From Lachnospiraceae bacterium (GTDB taxonomy: Bacteria > Bacillota > Clostridia > Lachnospirales > Lachnospiraceae), in contig CAAGSD010000008.1 of assembly GCA_900772845.1 (NCBI GenBank), positions 1 to 14,815 on the forward strand: a stretch of 14,815 nt of DNA. Reading direction: 5' to 3'. Position 1 is the stretch's first letter. Each line of letters opens with the position of its first letter. Position numbers and translations under genes: made by a program. The notes beneath the pieces were generated by a model. The model did no database searches, had not been told where the DNA came from, and was given only the letters and a program-made list of their open reading frames with translations. This document shows positions 1-7,700 of this stretch, in pieces.

Positions 1-2276
1 TCCACCGGGGCATCCAAAAGTCCCACTGCCTTCTCTTCACCGACGAAATCCACCATAAGATTCTCCGGACGGAAGATCATTTTTAATAACGTCTGTAAAA
101 TCTCTACCAGCTCTTCTTTTTTCTCTTCAAAACGTGCTTCCAGATCCGTGGTCAGACGATAGAAGGGAATGCCGGAGATCTCCTCGCTGACAGCTCCGGG
201 AATACTTCCATAGGACATGGCTCTTCCGGCCGCCACGCTGTGTCCCCCGGAGGTCATCTGTGCCTGCATCCGGGACTTGCCCTCCGCCAGGATCTCATAC
301 AGTCTCTTGGTATCGGTAAAATCACTGGTCATGACGATCTCACGCATCAGATCGATTGCTTCCGCAATGCGGTCATAGAACACCTTGGTCTTTAATTCCA
401 GTGTCAGGGTAAACTGATCCGTATCCTGCAATCTGCCATAGACATTGTTTACCGCAGCCATGCCGCCGGTGACCAGATTCATCTCGTTAAACAGATCTCC
501 GTAAGCATAATGCTCCGTATTCAACAGTCCCAGGCACCCTTTCAAAATACCGATATACGGGAAATATTTTCCGGGGATCTGATCCAGTCTGAAGATCAGA
601 CGTAAGTAACCGATACCGTTCGTAAACAGATCATGATACAAAAGCATGGTATCTCCTATACTCCGAACTTCGTTCACCGGGAGATTTGCCTCTTTTTTCA
701 TGTCTTCCCGCTTTAACAAAGGAATCTTCTCCAGATCTTCCTTCGCATCCTCGCTCTCCTGGAACTCTGTCAGCTTCCGGAAGGTCTCTTTCACGTTCTC
801 GATCTCTTCCGTGCTCATGGCAGCCTTCACCTGTGCCATTTTCTCACGCTGCTTCTGTTCCTGCTCCTCTAAGAGTCCTGACTTCGGCTGCAGGATTACC
901 ACGCTGCGATGGGAATTGTCCAGCAGATATTTCTGTACCAGTCCCTCAAAATATCCGGTCTTTACTTCCTTGCGAAGTTCGGCAAAAGTCTCGTTGGCCT
1001 CAATATGAATGAATGGCAGTTTATCATCGTAGAGCCAGCTGTCCAGCACCTGTAAGCCGTACATAAGTCCCTTGGGATAAGAACCGAAATCCGCCTCTCT
1101 GTATTTGAATTCGTAATAATTAATCCCGGCAAGAAGCGCCTTCTCGTCAAATCCTTCCTTGACCAGCTTTTCCAGTACTTCCTCCGTTACCTGTAAAAAT
1201 TCCTGTTCCTTCTCTACAGAAGTGTCCTTTGCCACCACACTGAAATACGGCTGACGGATACCATTCTCGTAGATGCTGTAGACATCTTTGCCCACACCAC
1301 AGTCTACCAGTGCCTGCTTTAAGGGTGCTCCGGGAGCGGAACACAGGGCATAATCCAGAATCTGGAACGCAATGTAAAGCTTCGGATCCAGGCTGTCACC
1401 GACACAGAAATTCTGGGACAGATAGGTATTCTCTTCTTCGTCCTCTCCCTCTCCGATGGGGCAGTCTCTGATAATCCGGTTCGGCGTGGTAAATGCCGCC
1501 TCTTCCGTTACCTCGGAATCCACCTCCAGGCCATCATAAGCAGACAGATAATGCTCATCGATAAAGGTCAGTTTTTCTGCCATATCCATGTTGCCGTAAA
1601 GGTAAATATAGCTATTGGAGGGATGATAGAACTTCCGGTGGAAATCCAGGAACTCTTCATAAGTCAGCTCCGGAATCACCTCCGGGTCACCTCCGGACTC
1701 ACAGCCATAGGTGGTGTGAGGATACAGAGAGTTCATGATCTCCCGCTCCAGCACATCATCCGGAGAAGAGAATGCTCCCTTCATCTCATTGTAGACCACG
1801 CCGTTGACCTTCAGTTCTTCATTGTCACCTTCCAGCTCATAATGCCAGCCTTCCTGACGGAAAATGGATTCATTTTTATAAATATTCGGGTAGAATACAG
1901 CATCCAGATAGACATGCATCAGGTTCTGGAAATCCTTGTCATTGCAGCTTGCCACCGGATATACGGTCTTGTCCGGATAAGTCATGGCATTTAAAAAAGT
2001 ATTCAGCGACCCCTTTACCAGTTCCACAAAAGGATCCTTCACCGGGAATTCCTTTGATCCGCATAATACAGAGTGCTCCAGAATATGTGCCACGCCTGTG
2101 GAGTCCTTGGGTGTGGTACGGAAACCAATGTAAAATACTTTGTTCTCATCGTCATTGGATACCAGTGCCACTCTTGCTCCGGTCTTCTTGTGACGGCACA
2201 GATAGGTCACGCTGTTGATGTCCGGGATCTGCCGTTTTTCTATGATCTCATATGTTGATAAATCTTCTACTCTCAT
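1..2276 (-). CDS. M16C-family zinc metallopeptidase (PreP/Cym1-like insulinase), C-terminus off the left edge
   Basis: The frame is open from the ATG at 2276 to the window edge, giving about 758 codons. M16C peptidases are usually near 970 residues, so roughly the last fifth is missing. The inverted zinc motif HxxEH is at residues 64-68 (HILEH, followed by SVLCGS), and the likely third ligand is Glu164 in VVYNEMKG, also typical of the family. These enzymes are clamshell-shaped, ATP-independent zinc proteases that degrade short unfolded peptides; the mitochondrial and plastid relatives clear targeting peptides. I see no signal peptide at the N-terminus (MRVEDLSTYEII), so it is probably cytoplasmic. 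An AAAGAGGA ribosome binding site lies about 10 nt upstream of the start. It is the last visible gene of a four-gene minus-strand cluster, 48 nt after the 141-aa gene. All metal ligands are present, so it should be active. Family assignment is secure; the substrate is unknown. Confidence 0.93.
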   Translation of the reverse strand, partial: MRVEDLSTYEIIEKRQIPDINSVTYLCRHKKTGARVALVSNDDENKVFYIGFRTTPKDSTGVAHILEHSVLCGSKEFPVKDPFVELVKGSLNTFLNAMTYPDKTVYPVASCNDKDFQNLMHVYLDAVFYPNIYKNESIFRQEGWHYELEGDNEELKVNGVVYNEMKGAFSSPDDVLEREIMNSLYPHTTYGCESGGDPEVIPELTYEEFLDFHRKFYHPSNSYIYLYGNMDMAEKLTFIDEHYLSAYDGLEVDSEVTEEAAFTTPNRIIRDCPIGEGEDEEENTYLSQNFCVGDSLDPKLYIAFQILDYALCSAPGAPLKQALVDCGVGKDVYSIYENGIRQPYFSVVAKDTSVEKEQEFLQVTEEVLEKLVKEGFDEKALLAGINYYEFKYREADFGSYPKGLMYGLQVLDSWLYDDKLPFIHIEANETFAELRKEVKTGYFEGLVQKYLLDNSHRSVVILQPKSGLLEEQEQKQREKMAQVKAAMSTEEIENVKETFRKLTEFQESEDAKEDLEKIPLLKREDMKKEANLPVNEVRSIGDTMLLYHDLFTNGIGYLRLIFRLDQIPGKYFPYIGILKGCLGLLNTEHYAYGDLFNEMNLVTGGMAAVNNVYGRLQDTDQFTLTLELKTKVFYDRIAEAIDLMREIVMTSDFTDTKRLYEILAEGKSRMQAQMTSGGHSVAAGRAMSYGSIPGAVSEEISGIPFYRLTTDLEARFEEKKEELVEILQTLLKMIFRPENLMVDFVGEEKAVGLLDAPV

Positions 2277-2324
2277 TTATGATGTGTCCTCTTTCTAAAT
2301 CTATCGCCCATTCGTGATCCGGGA

Positions 2325-2750
2325 TCAGAAGCCTGCCAGTGCCAGCTTGCTCATGGAGATTTCCTGGATCACGACACCCTTAGCCTCTTTTTCTTCGGGG
2401 GGCATGGCGGTCAGTTCCCGGATGTTCAGCTCCTTCGTCACATACCGTTTCTTCCCTCTGCCGAAGATTCCTTTTTTCTCCTCGATAATGTTGATCTTCA
2501 CCCGTGCCTTGATCCGGTCGTAGATCTTCACCAGAAAACTGTCCGGCTTCAGATAATACAGATGGGTCTCCAGCGTGTCCTGGGGATCCACTTCTTTTTC
2601 CGCTAAAATATAGCGTTCCACAATGAGGCGGAATTTAAACGCCACCTCGTCCTGCTCCAACAGCTCTGCAAAAGTATATTTTGCACCTATGTAGACTTTT
2701 GCCGTGTCCTGCAGGCTGTATTTATAATTCTCATAAACTGTCTTTTGCAT
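2325..2750 (-). CDS. Unrecognised 141-aa soluble protein, coupled to the sigma-like gene
   Basis: I do not recognise this family. The chosen start is the ATG at 2750 (MQKTVYENYKYSL), preceded by GAGGA with 10 nt spacing. An alternative ATG at 2768 would add MRISTT but has no good ribosome binding site. The start lies inside the end of the upstream sigma-like gene (20-nt overlap), which suggests translational coupling and matched amounts of the two proteins. The sequence is charged with no membrane segment or signal peptide. A Lys-rich turn near residues 91-101 (EKKGIFGRGKKRY) is followed by an acidic stretch (MPPEEKEAKG) and a hydrophobic C-terminal end. There are no Cys residues and no catalytic motif that I can name. 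The tight overlap makes it a possible partner or chaperone of the sigma-like protein, but that is inference only. Confidence 0.8.
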   Translation of the reverse strand: MQKTVYENYKYSLQDTAKVYIGAKYTFAELLEQDEVAFKFRLIVERYILAEKEVDPQDTLETHLYYLKPDSFLVKIYDRIKARVKINIIEEKKGIFGRGKKRYVTKELNIRELTAMPPEEKEAKGVVIQEISMSKLALAGF

Positions 2751-3483
2751 TGTTGTCGATATCCTCAATCTTGAAACCGCTCATCCGCACTGCATCCTCG
2801 ATCATTTTGCGGGACATGCCGGTCTCCTCCATCAGTTCCTCTATGGTCACCTTGCGGTTCAGCTCCTCAGCCAGTTCTCTGGCTTTGTCCGCCACCTTGT
2901 TGACCTTGTCTTCCACACGCTTGTCGATCTTGGAATTTTCTGCATGTTCGGCAATGTATTCTTCCATGGCATCCATGATCATCTTACCAAGCATTCCCTC
3001 GACTTCATCCGGCTTCTCCAGGCTGCCCAGCATGGTCACACCGAAGGAAAGTGCCAGATTGCCTTCTCCCACCAGATCTTCCAGCAGAACGCCCTGTCCG
3101 GCATAGAGTTTTGCGATCTCTGCCACATCCGCCAGATGCATTTCGACCAGACGCTGCTGTGCATCCGTCTCTCCCGCCATGGCTGCAATGGAAAATGCCT
3201 GTTTTTCACCGTCACTGTAAGTCGGTAATGCTGCAACTTCATCCAGATATTCCTGTAAATAATCCTTTTCCTCATCCGTCAGGAATTCATCGGGATCCAT
3301 GGGCTGTCCGATACCGATTTTATGTTTTAACAGGTAATCAAATACCATCTGCAATTGTTCACCGCTTAAGTCAAGTTCGGCAAAGGCTTCCTTTACCTGT
3401 TCTTCACTGATACAGTTCCCCTGCTCCTTGGCGGTCTTGCGGACCTGTTCTAAGGTCTGGGCGAATAATACTTCTTTATTCAT
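2731..3483 (-). CDS. Degenerate sigma-70-like protein lacking promoter-melting residues and region 4
   Basis: This 250-aa protein matches a primary sigma factor over most of its length but looks unable to read a promoter. Residues about 5-62 resemble region 1.1. Residues 74-120 (YLQEYLDEVAALPTYS onward) follow region 1.2 without gaps. Residues 111-144 (RLVEMHLADVAEIAKLYAG, then LLEDLVGEGNLAL) match regions 2.1-2.2, the core-RNA-polymerase-binding helices. Residues about 189-240 (VEDKVNKVADKARELAEEL, then EELMEETGMS) match region 3. Residues 159-188 align with regions 2.3-2.4, but the aromatic melting residues (the F, Y and WW of FSTYATWWIRQAI) become V, M, K and M, and the -10-reading Q and T become D and E. 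Nothing resembling region 4 follows. The ATG at 3483 has AGGAG 10 nt upstream. It may be a core-binding competitor, anti-sigma-like factor or scaffold. Sigma ancestry is well supported by eye; the function is inferred. Confidence 0.85.
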   Translation of the reverse strand: MNKEVLFAQTLEQVRKTAKEQGNCISEEQVKEAFAELDLSGEQLQMVFDYLLKHKIGIGQPMDPDEFLTDEEKDYLQEYLDEVAALPTYSDGEKQAFSIAAMAGETDAQQRLVEMHLADVAEIAKLYAGQGVLLEDLVGEGNLALSFGVTMLGSLEKPDEVEGMLGKMIMDAMEEYIAEHAENSKIDKRVEDKVNKVADKARELAEELNRKVTIEELMEETGMSRKMIEDAVRMSGFKIEDIDNNAKDSL

Positions 3484-3507
3484 ATAAAAATTCTCCTTTT
3501 AAATAAT

Positions 3508-3604
3508 ACACTTTCTTTGTGCTCCGCACATTGCCTGCAAGCAGTCATGCCGTCTGCCTCTTGCAATAACACACTTTCTCCGTGCTCCGCACTCTCGAAA
3601 GTGT
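3508..3604. repeat. Diverged 22-bp direct repeat pair with palindromic core between rhomboid and sigma-like genes
   Basis: Two copies of a 22-bp sequence lie at 3508-3529 and 3571-3592, differing at only two positions. Each holds the palindrome GTGC-TCC-GCAC. The second copy is also the left half of a larger hairpin: ACACTTTC at 3571-3578 pairs with GAAAGTGT at 3597-3604. It lies between the stop of the rhomboid-like gene and the ribosome binding site of the sigma-like gene, so it would be transcribed in the operon. Neither strand shows a good U-tract, so a simple terminator is unlikely. It may be an RNA processing or stability element, or a dispersed intergenic repeat. Confidence 0.6.
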
Positions 3605-3624
3605 ACATCCATTCGCAGTCCGGA

Positions 3625-4485
3625 CTACTTCACGTGCTCGTGCGTAAACAGATGATACTGGCAATATTCGTAGTTGCCGTTACATTTGGAGCAGAAACGG
3701 AACTCCAGGCTCGGATCATCCTCTTCTGTCCGTCCGCAGATTGCGCATTTATGTCTTGTGACTTTCGCCCGTCCGGCATTGGATTTCCGTTCGAACTGTG
3801 CCTTGCGGTGCATCTGTTTCGGAGAAATACGGCTGCGATGCAGTCTGTAAAAGTATAACACAAAATTCAAAAGTGATGCCACTACCGCAAACTTGGTGAA
3901 CAGATTTCCGGCTATTACCGTATAGATCATCAGGACAGCATCCAGAATGCCCATCCACTTTACCTTTACAGGAATCACAAACATCAAAAGCACCTGCATA
4001 TCCGGATACGTTGCAGCAAACGCCAGGAAGATGGACAAGTTGATATAATAGGTGCTGAACGCATAGGATCCGCTATAGAATACCACGGATGCGGTCTCCG
4101 TAGCCATACCTCCGGTGAACAGATAAAGAACTCCCATGCACAGGAAGCTGCCGACAATCGTGAACAGCATACCGGAGAAAATATAGACGTTGTAACGGTA
4201 GGTTCCCCAGGTCCGCTCCAGTGCTGTTCCCAGATTATAATAGAACAACAGCATAATGATCGTAAAAATATCCAGGCTGTCCGGCGGAACGATCACCCAG
4301 GTCACCAGACGCCAGATCTGTCCGTGCAGGATCCGGTAAGGATCCAGTGTCAGAAATCCCAGCAGATTTGTACCGCCTGCAGCTCCCATCAGTTGGATGA
4401 TATATCCCGCCACATAGCACATGATCAGTATCAGTGTGAGATTCGGAATGGCATATTTGCCGAATTTTTTCTCAAATTTGCTCAT
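3625..4485 (-). CDS. Rhomboid-fold membrane protein, apparently catalytically dead, with C-terminal zinc-ribbon-like tail
   Basis: This is a 286-aa protein with about six hydrophobic segments (near residues 14-35, 55-68, 71-90, 98-125, 147-172 and 180-213) and a cytoplasmic-type basic tail. Rhomboid features include HGQIWRLVTWVIVP after the first segment and LGTALERTWGTYRYN before the third. The catalytic GxSG expected in the fourth core segment is absent (the sequence reads YYINLSIFLAFA). No His is found in the last segment (LFTKFAVVASLLNF). It therefore resembles derlin/iRhom-type pseudoproteases rather than active rhomboids. The tail carries C247xxC250, C265xxC268, C275 and His278/282/284, consistent with zinc binding. 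The ATG at 4485 has GGAG about 10 nt upstream. It is the first gene of the minus-strand cluster. A role as membrane client-binding or scaffold protein is inferred. Many annotations would call it a rhomboid protease, which the missing residues do not support. Confidence 0.82.
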   Translation of the reverse strand: MSKFEKKFGKYAIPNLTLILIMCYVAGYIIQLMGAAGGTNLLGFLTLDPYRILHGQIWRLVTWVIVPPDSLDIFTIIMLLFYYNLGTALERTWGTYRYNVYIFSGMLFTIVGSFLCMGVLYLFTGGMATETASVVFYSGSYAFSTYYINLSIFLAFAATYPDMQVLLMFVIPVKVKWMGILDAVLMIYTVIAGNLFTKFAVVASLLNFVLYFYRLHRSRISPKQMHRKAQFERKSNAGRAKVTRHKCAICGRTEEDDPSLEFRFCSKCNGNYEYCQYHLFTHEHVK

Positions 4486-4537
4486 AAAGTCGTTTCTCCG
4501 TTTCTATTAGTTACCCATTCGTTTTTTCTCTATCGAG

Positions 4538-4566
4538 ATTGTAACATCCACAGGACAATAAGTAAA
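4538..4566 (-). promoter_or_regulatory. Candidate sigma-A promoter for the rhomboid/sigma-like/M16C cluster
   Basis: On the minus strand the -35 TTTACT (4566 to 4561) is followed by 17 nt and the -10 TACAAT (4543 to 4538). A TG one base before the -10 makes it an extended -10. Transcription would start near 4531, about 45 nt before the rhomboid-like start codon. Assigned by motif only. Confidence 0.5.
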
Positions 4567-4650
4567 CCGCACGTTCAAAAGTTTATAGAATTCCTATTTA
4601 TTTAAGTTTTTCTTTACACAATTTTAACGACAGCGTTTTATCTTTGTTCG

Positions 4651-4679
4651 TTGCATTATGTTTTTTTTTGTCGTATAAT
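4651..4679 (+). promoter_or_regulatory. Promoter of the activase gene
   Basis: A consensus -10 TATAAT is at 4674-4679 and a weaker -35 TTGCAT at 4651-4656, separated by exactly 17 nt that include a T9 run. Transcription would begin near 4686, leaving a leader of about 100 nt. Confidence 0.6.
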
Positions 4680-4725
4680 GAAAAATGTTTTGTGAAAGAA
4701 AAGTCACATATATTAAGAAGTAATT

Positions 4726-4761
4726 CTGTAACTCATCCATTGACCTTCTGAATAGTTACAG
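4726..4761 (+). promoter_or_regulatory. Perfect 8-bp inverted repeat in the activase leader
   Basis: CTGTAACT at 4726-4733 and AGTTACAG at 4754-4761 are exact inverted copies separated by 20 nt. They lie downstream of the predicted transcription start and 9 nt upstream of the ribosome binding site. This could be an operator for a dimeric repressor or a leader hairpin affecting translation. No known regulator motif was recognised. Confidence 0.4.
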
Positions 4762-4786
4762 CATTTTATCAGGAAGGATGTATCAC

Positions 4787-7700
4787 ATGAATTCAAAGGA
4801 AAAATACGCAACGCTAGGCATAGATATCGGTTCTACCACTGTCAAGATTGCGATTTTAGATGAAACCCACAATATTTTATTTTCCGATTATGAACGTCAC
4901 TTCGCCAATATCCGGGAGACCTTGTCCGGACTCCTGAAAAAAGCTTATGACCAGCTGGGTGAATTGCAGCTGCACCCCATGATCACCGGCTCCGGCGGAC
5001 TGACGTTAGCCAATCACTTAGGTGTGCCTTTCACTCAGGAGGTGGTAGCCGTGGCTACTTCCCTGCAGGAGCTGGCACCCAAGACCGACGTAGCCATTGA
5101 GCTGGGTGGTGAGGATGCGAAGATCATCTATTTCGAAGGCGGTAACGTGGAGCAGCGTATGAACGGCATCTGTGCCGGCGGTACCGGTTCCTTTATCGAC
5201 CAGATGGCGAGCCTCATCCAGACGGATGCTTCAGGTCTGAATGAGTATGCGAAAAATTATAAATCCCTCTACACCATTGCCGCCCGCTGTGGCGTATTTG
5301 CCAAGACCGATATCCAGCCCCTGATCAACGAAGGTGCTACCAAGGAAGACCTGTCTGCTTCTATTTTCCAGGCTGTGGTAAACCAAACCATTTCCGGTCT
5401 GGCCTGCGGTAAGCCGATCAGGGGGCATGTTGCTTTTCTCGGAGGCCCGCTTCATTTTCTGTCTGAGTTGAAGGCTGCTTTCATCCGTACCCTGAATCTG
5501 GATGACGAGCATATCATTGATGTGGACAACTCTCATCTGTTCGCTGCCATCGGTTCTGCGCTGAATGCGAAGGAAGAGGTCTGCATCAGCCTGTCCGATA
5601 TGGTGAAAAAGCTGTCCTCCGATATCAAGATGGAATTCGAAGTGGAACGCATGGAGCCCCTGTTTGCAGACAAAGCAGCTTACCAGAAATTCGTAGAGCG
5701 TCACAGCAAGCATCACGTGACCACCGGAGACTTACAGTCCTATCAGGGTAAGGCGTTCCTGGGTATCGATGCCGGTTCCACCACCACGAAGATCGCACTG
5801 GTGGGTGAAGATGGTTCTCTCCTGTACTCTTTCTACTCAAGCAATGACGGAAGCCCCTTAAAGACGGCGATCCGTTCCCTGAAAGAGATCTACTCTCTCC
5901 TGCCCAAAGGTGTGGAGATCGTACGCTCCTGCTCCACCGGTTACGGTGAGGCGCTGATGAAAGCCGCTTTCCTGCTGGATGACGGTGAAGTAGAGACCGT
6001 GGCACATTACTATGCCGCTGCATTTTTCGATCCCAGTGTAGACTGTATTCTGGACATCGGCGGTCAGGATATGAAGTGCATCAAGATCAAGAACCAGACC
6101 GTAGACAGCGTACAGTTAAACGAGGCATGTTCCTCCGGCTGTGGTTCCTTTATCGAGACCTTCGCAAAATCCCTGAACTACACGGTACAGGATTTCGCAC
6201 AGGCTGCCCTCTTCGCAGAGCATCCTATTGATCTGGGTACCCGTTGTACCGTATTCATGAACTCCAAGGTAAAACAGGCCCAGAAGGAGGGCGCTTCCGT
6301 AGCGGATATTTCCGCAGGACTTGCCTACTCCGTTATCAAGAATGCATTATTTAAGGTGATCAAAGTCTCCGATGCTTCAGAGCTTGGTAAAAATATCGTG
6401 GTACAGGGCGGTACGTTCTATAACGATGCCGTTCTGCGCAGCTTTGAAAAAATTGCTGACTGTCAGGCCATCCGTCCCGACATTGCCGGTATCATGGGTG
6501 CTTTCGGTGCCGCTCTGATCGCCAGAGAGCACTATGAGGACGGCTATGTGACCACCATGCTGGATTACCAGAAGATCTGTGATCTGCAGTTTGAGACCAG
6601 TATGGCAAAATGTAAGGGCTGTACCAACAACTGCCGTTTGACCATCAACAAATTCTCCGGCGGCCGTCAGTTCATCTCCGGCAACCGTTGCGAACGAGGT
6701 ATCGGTGGTCAGAAGAATGCCCATAATGTACCGAACTTATACGAATATAAATTACATAGATTATTCTCCTATGAATCCCTGGATGCCGACAAGGCTCCCA
6801 GAGGTGTGGTAGGTATCCCCAGAGTACTGAATATGTACGAGGATTATCCGTTCTGGTTCACATTCTTCACCGAACTGGGCTACCGTGTGGTGCTCTCTCC
6901 CAGCTCCAACCGCAAGATTTACGAGCTTGGTATTGAGTCCATCCCCAGTGAATCCGAATGTTATCCTGCAAAGCTGGCTCACGGTCATGTGACCTGGCTG
7001 ATCCGTCAGGGTATTAAGTTCATCTTCTATCCTGCGCTGTTCTATGAACGCAACGAGTTCGAAGATGCGAACAACCATTACAACTGCCCCATCGTTACTT
7101 CTTATTCCGAGAATATCAAGAATAACGTGGAGGAAATCGCCGGTGGTGAGATCACTTTCCGCAATCCGTTCATGTCCTTCAGAGATCTGGGAACAGTGAC
7201 GGATGCATTGACGAAGGAATTCACCGAGATTCCCGCCTCTGAGATTGCCGCCGCCTGCGAAAAAGGCTGGCAGGAGCTGGCAGATGCCCGTCACGATATG
7301 GAGAAAAAAGGCGAAGAGACGTTGGAATACTTACGTCAGACAGGCAAGCGCGGTATCGTGCTTGCAGGCCGTCCTTATCATGTGGACCCTGAGATCAATC
7401 ACGGTATTCCCGAGCTGATCACCTCCTACGATATGGCAGTGCTGACGGAGGATTCCATCTCCCATCTGGCGAAGCCTGAGCGGCCCCTCATCGTATCCGA
7501 CCAGTGGATGTATCACTCCAGGTTATATGCCGCTGCAAGCTATGTGAAGACGGTAGAGAATCTGGATTTGATCCAGCTGAATTCCTTTGGCTGCGGTCTG
7601 GATGCCGTTACCACCGATCAGGTGAACGATATCCTCTCCGGCTCCGACAAGATCTACACCTGTTTAAAGATCGATGAGGTCAACAACCTGGGTGCGGCAC

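Larger units (their letters stand above)
4486..4786. other. Divergent intergenic region
   Basis: This AT-rich spacer separates the minus-strand rhomboid cluster from the plus-strand activase gene. It holds one candidate promoter for each direction, an inverted repeat in the activase leader and the activase ribosome binding site. No reading frame in it looks coding. Confidence 0.75.

Noticed and set aside
1551..2258. Plus-strand frames opposite the M16C gene
   Set aside because: The minus strand carries an unbroken frame with the zinc motif; the plus frames are antisense shadows.
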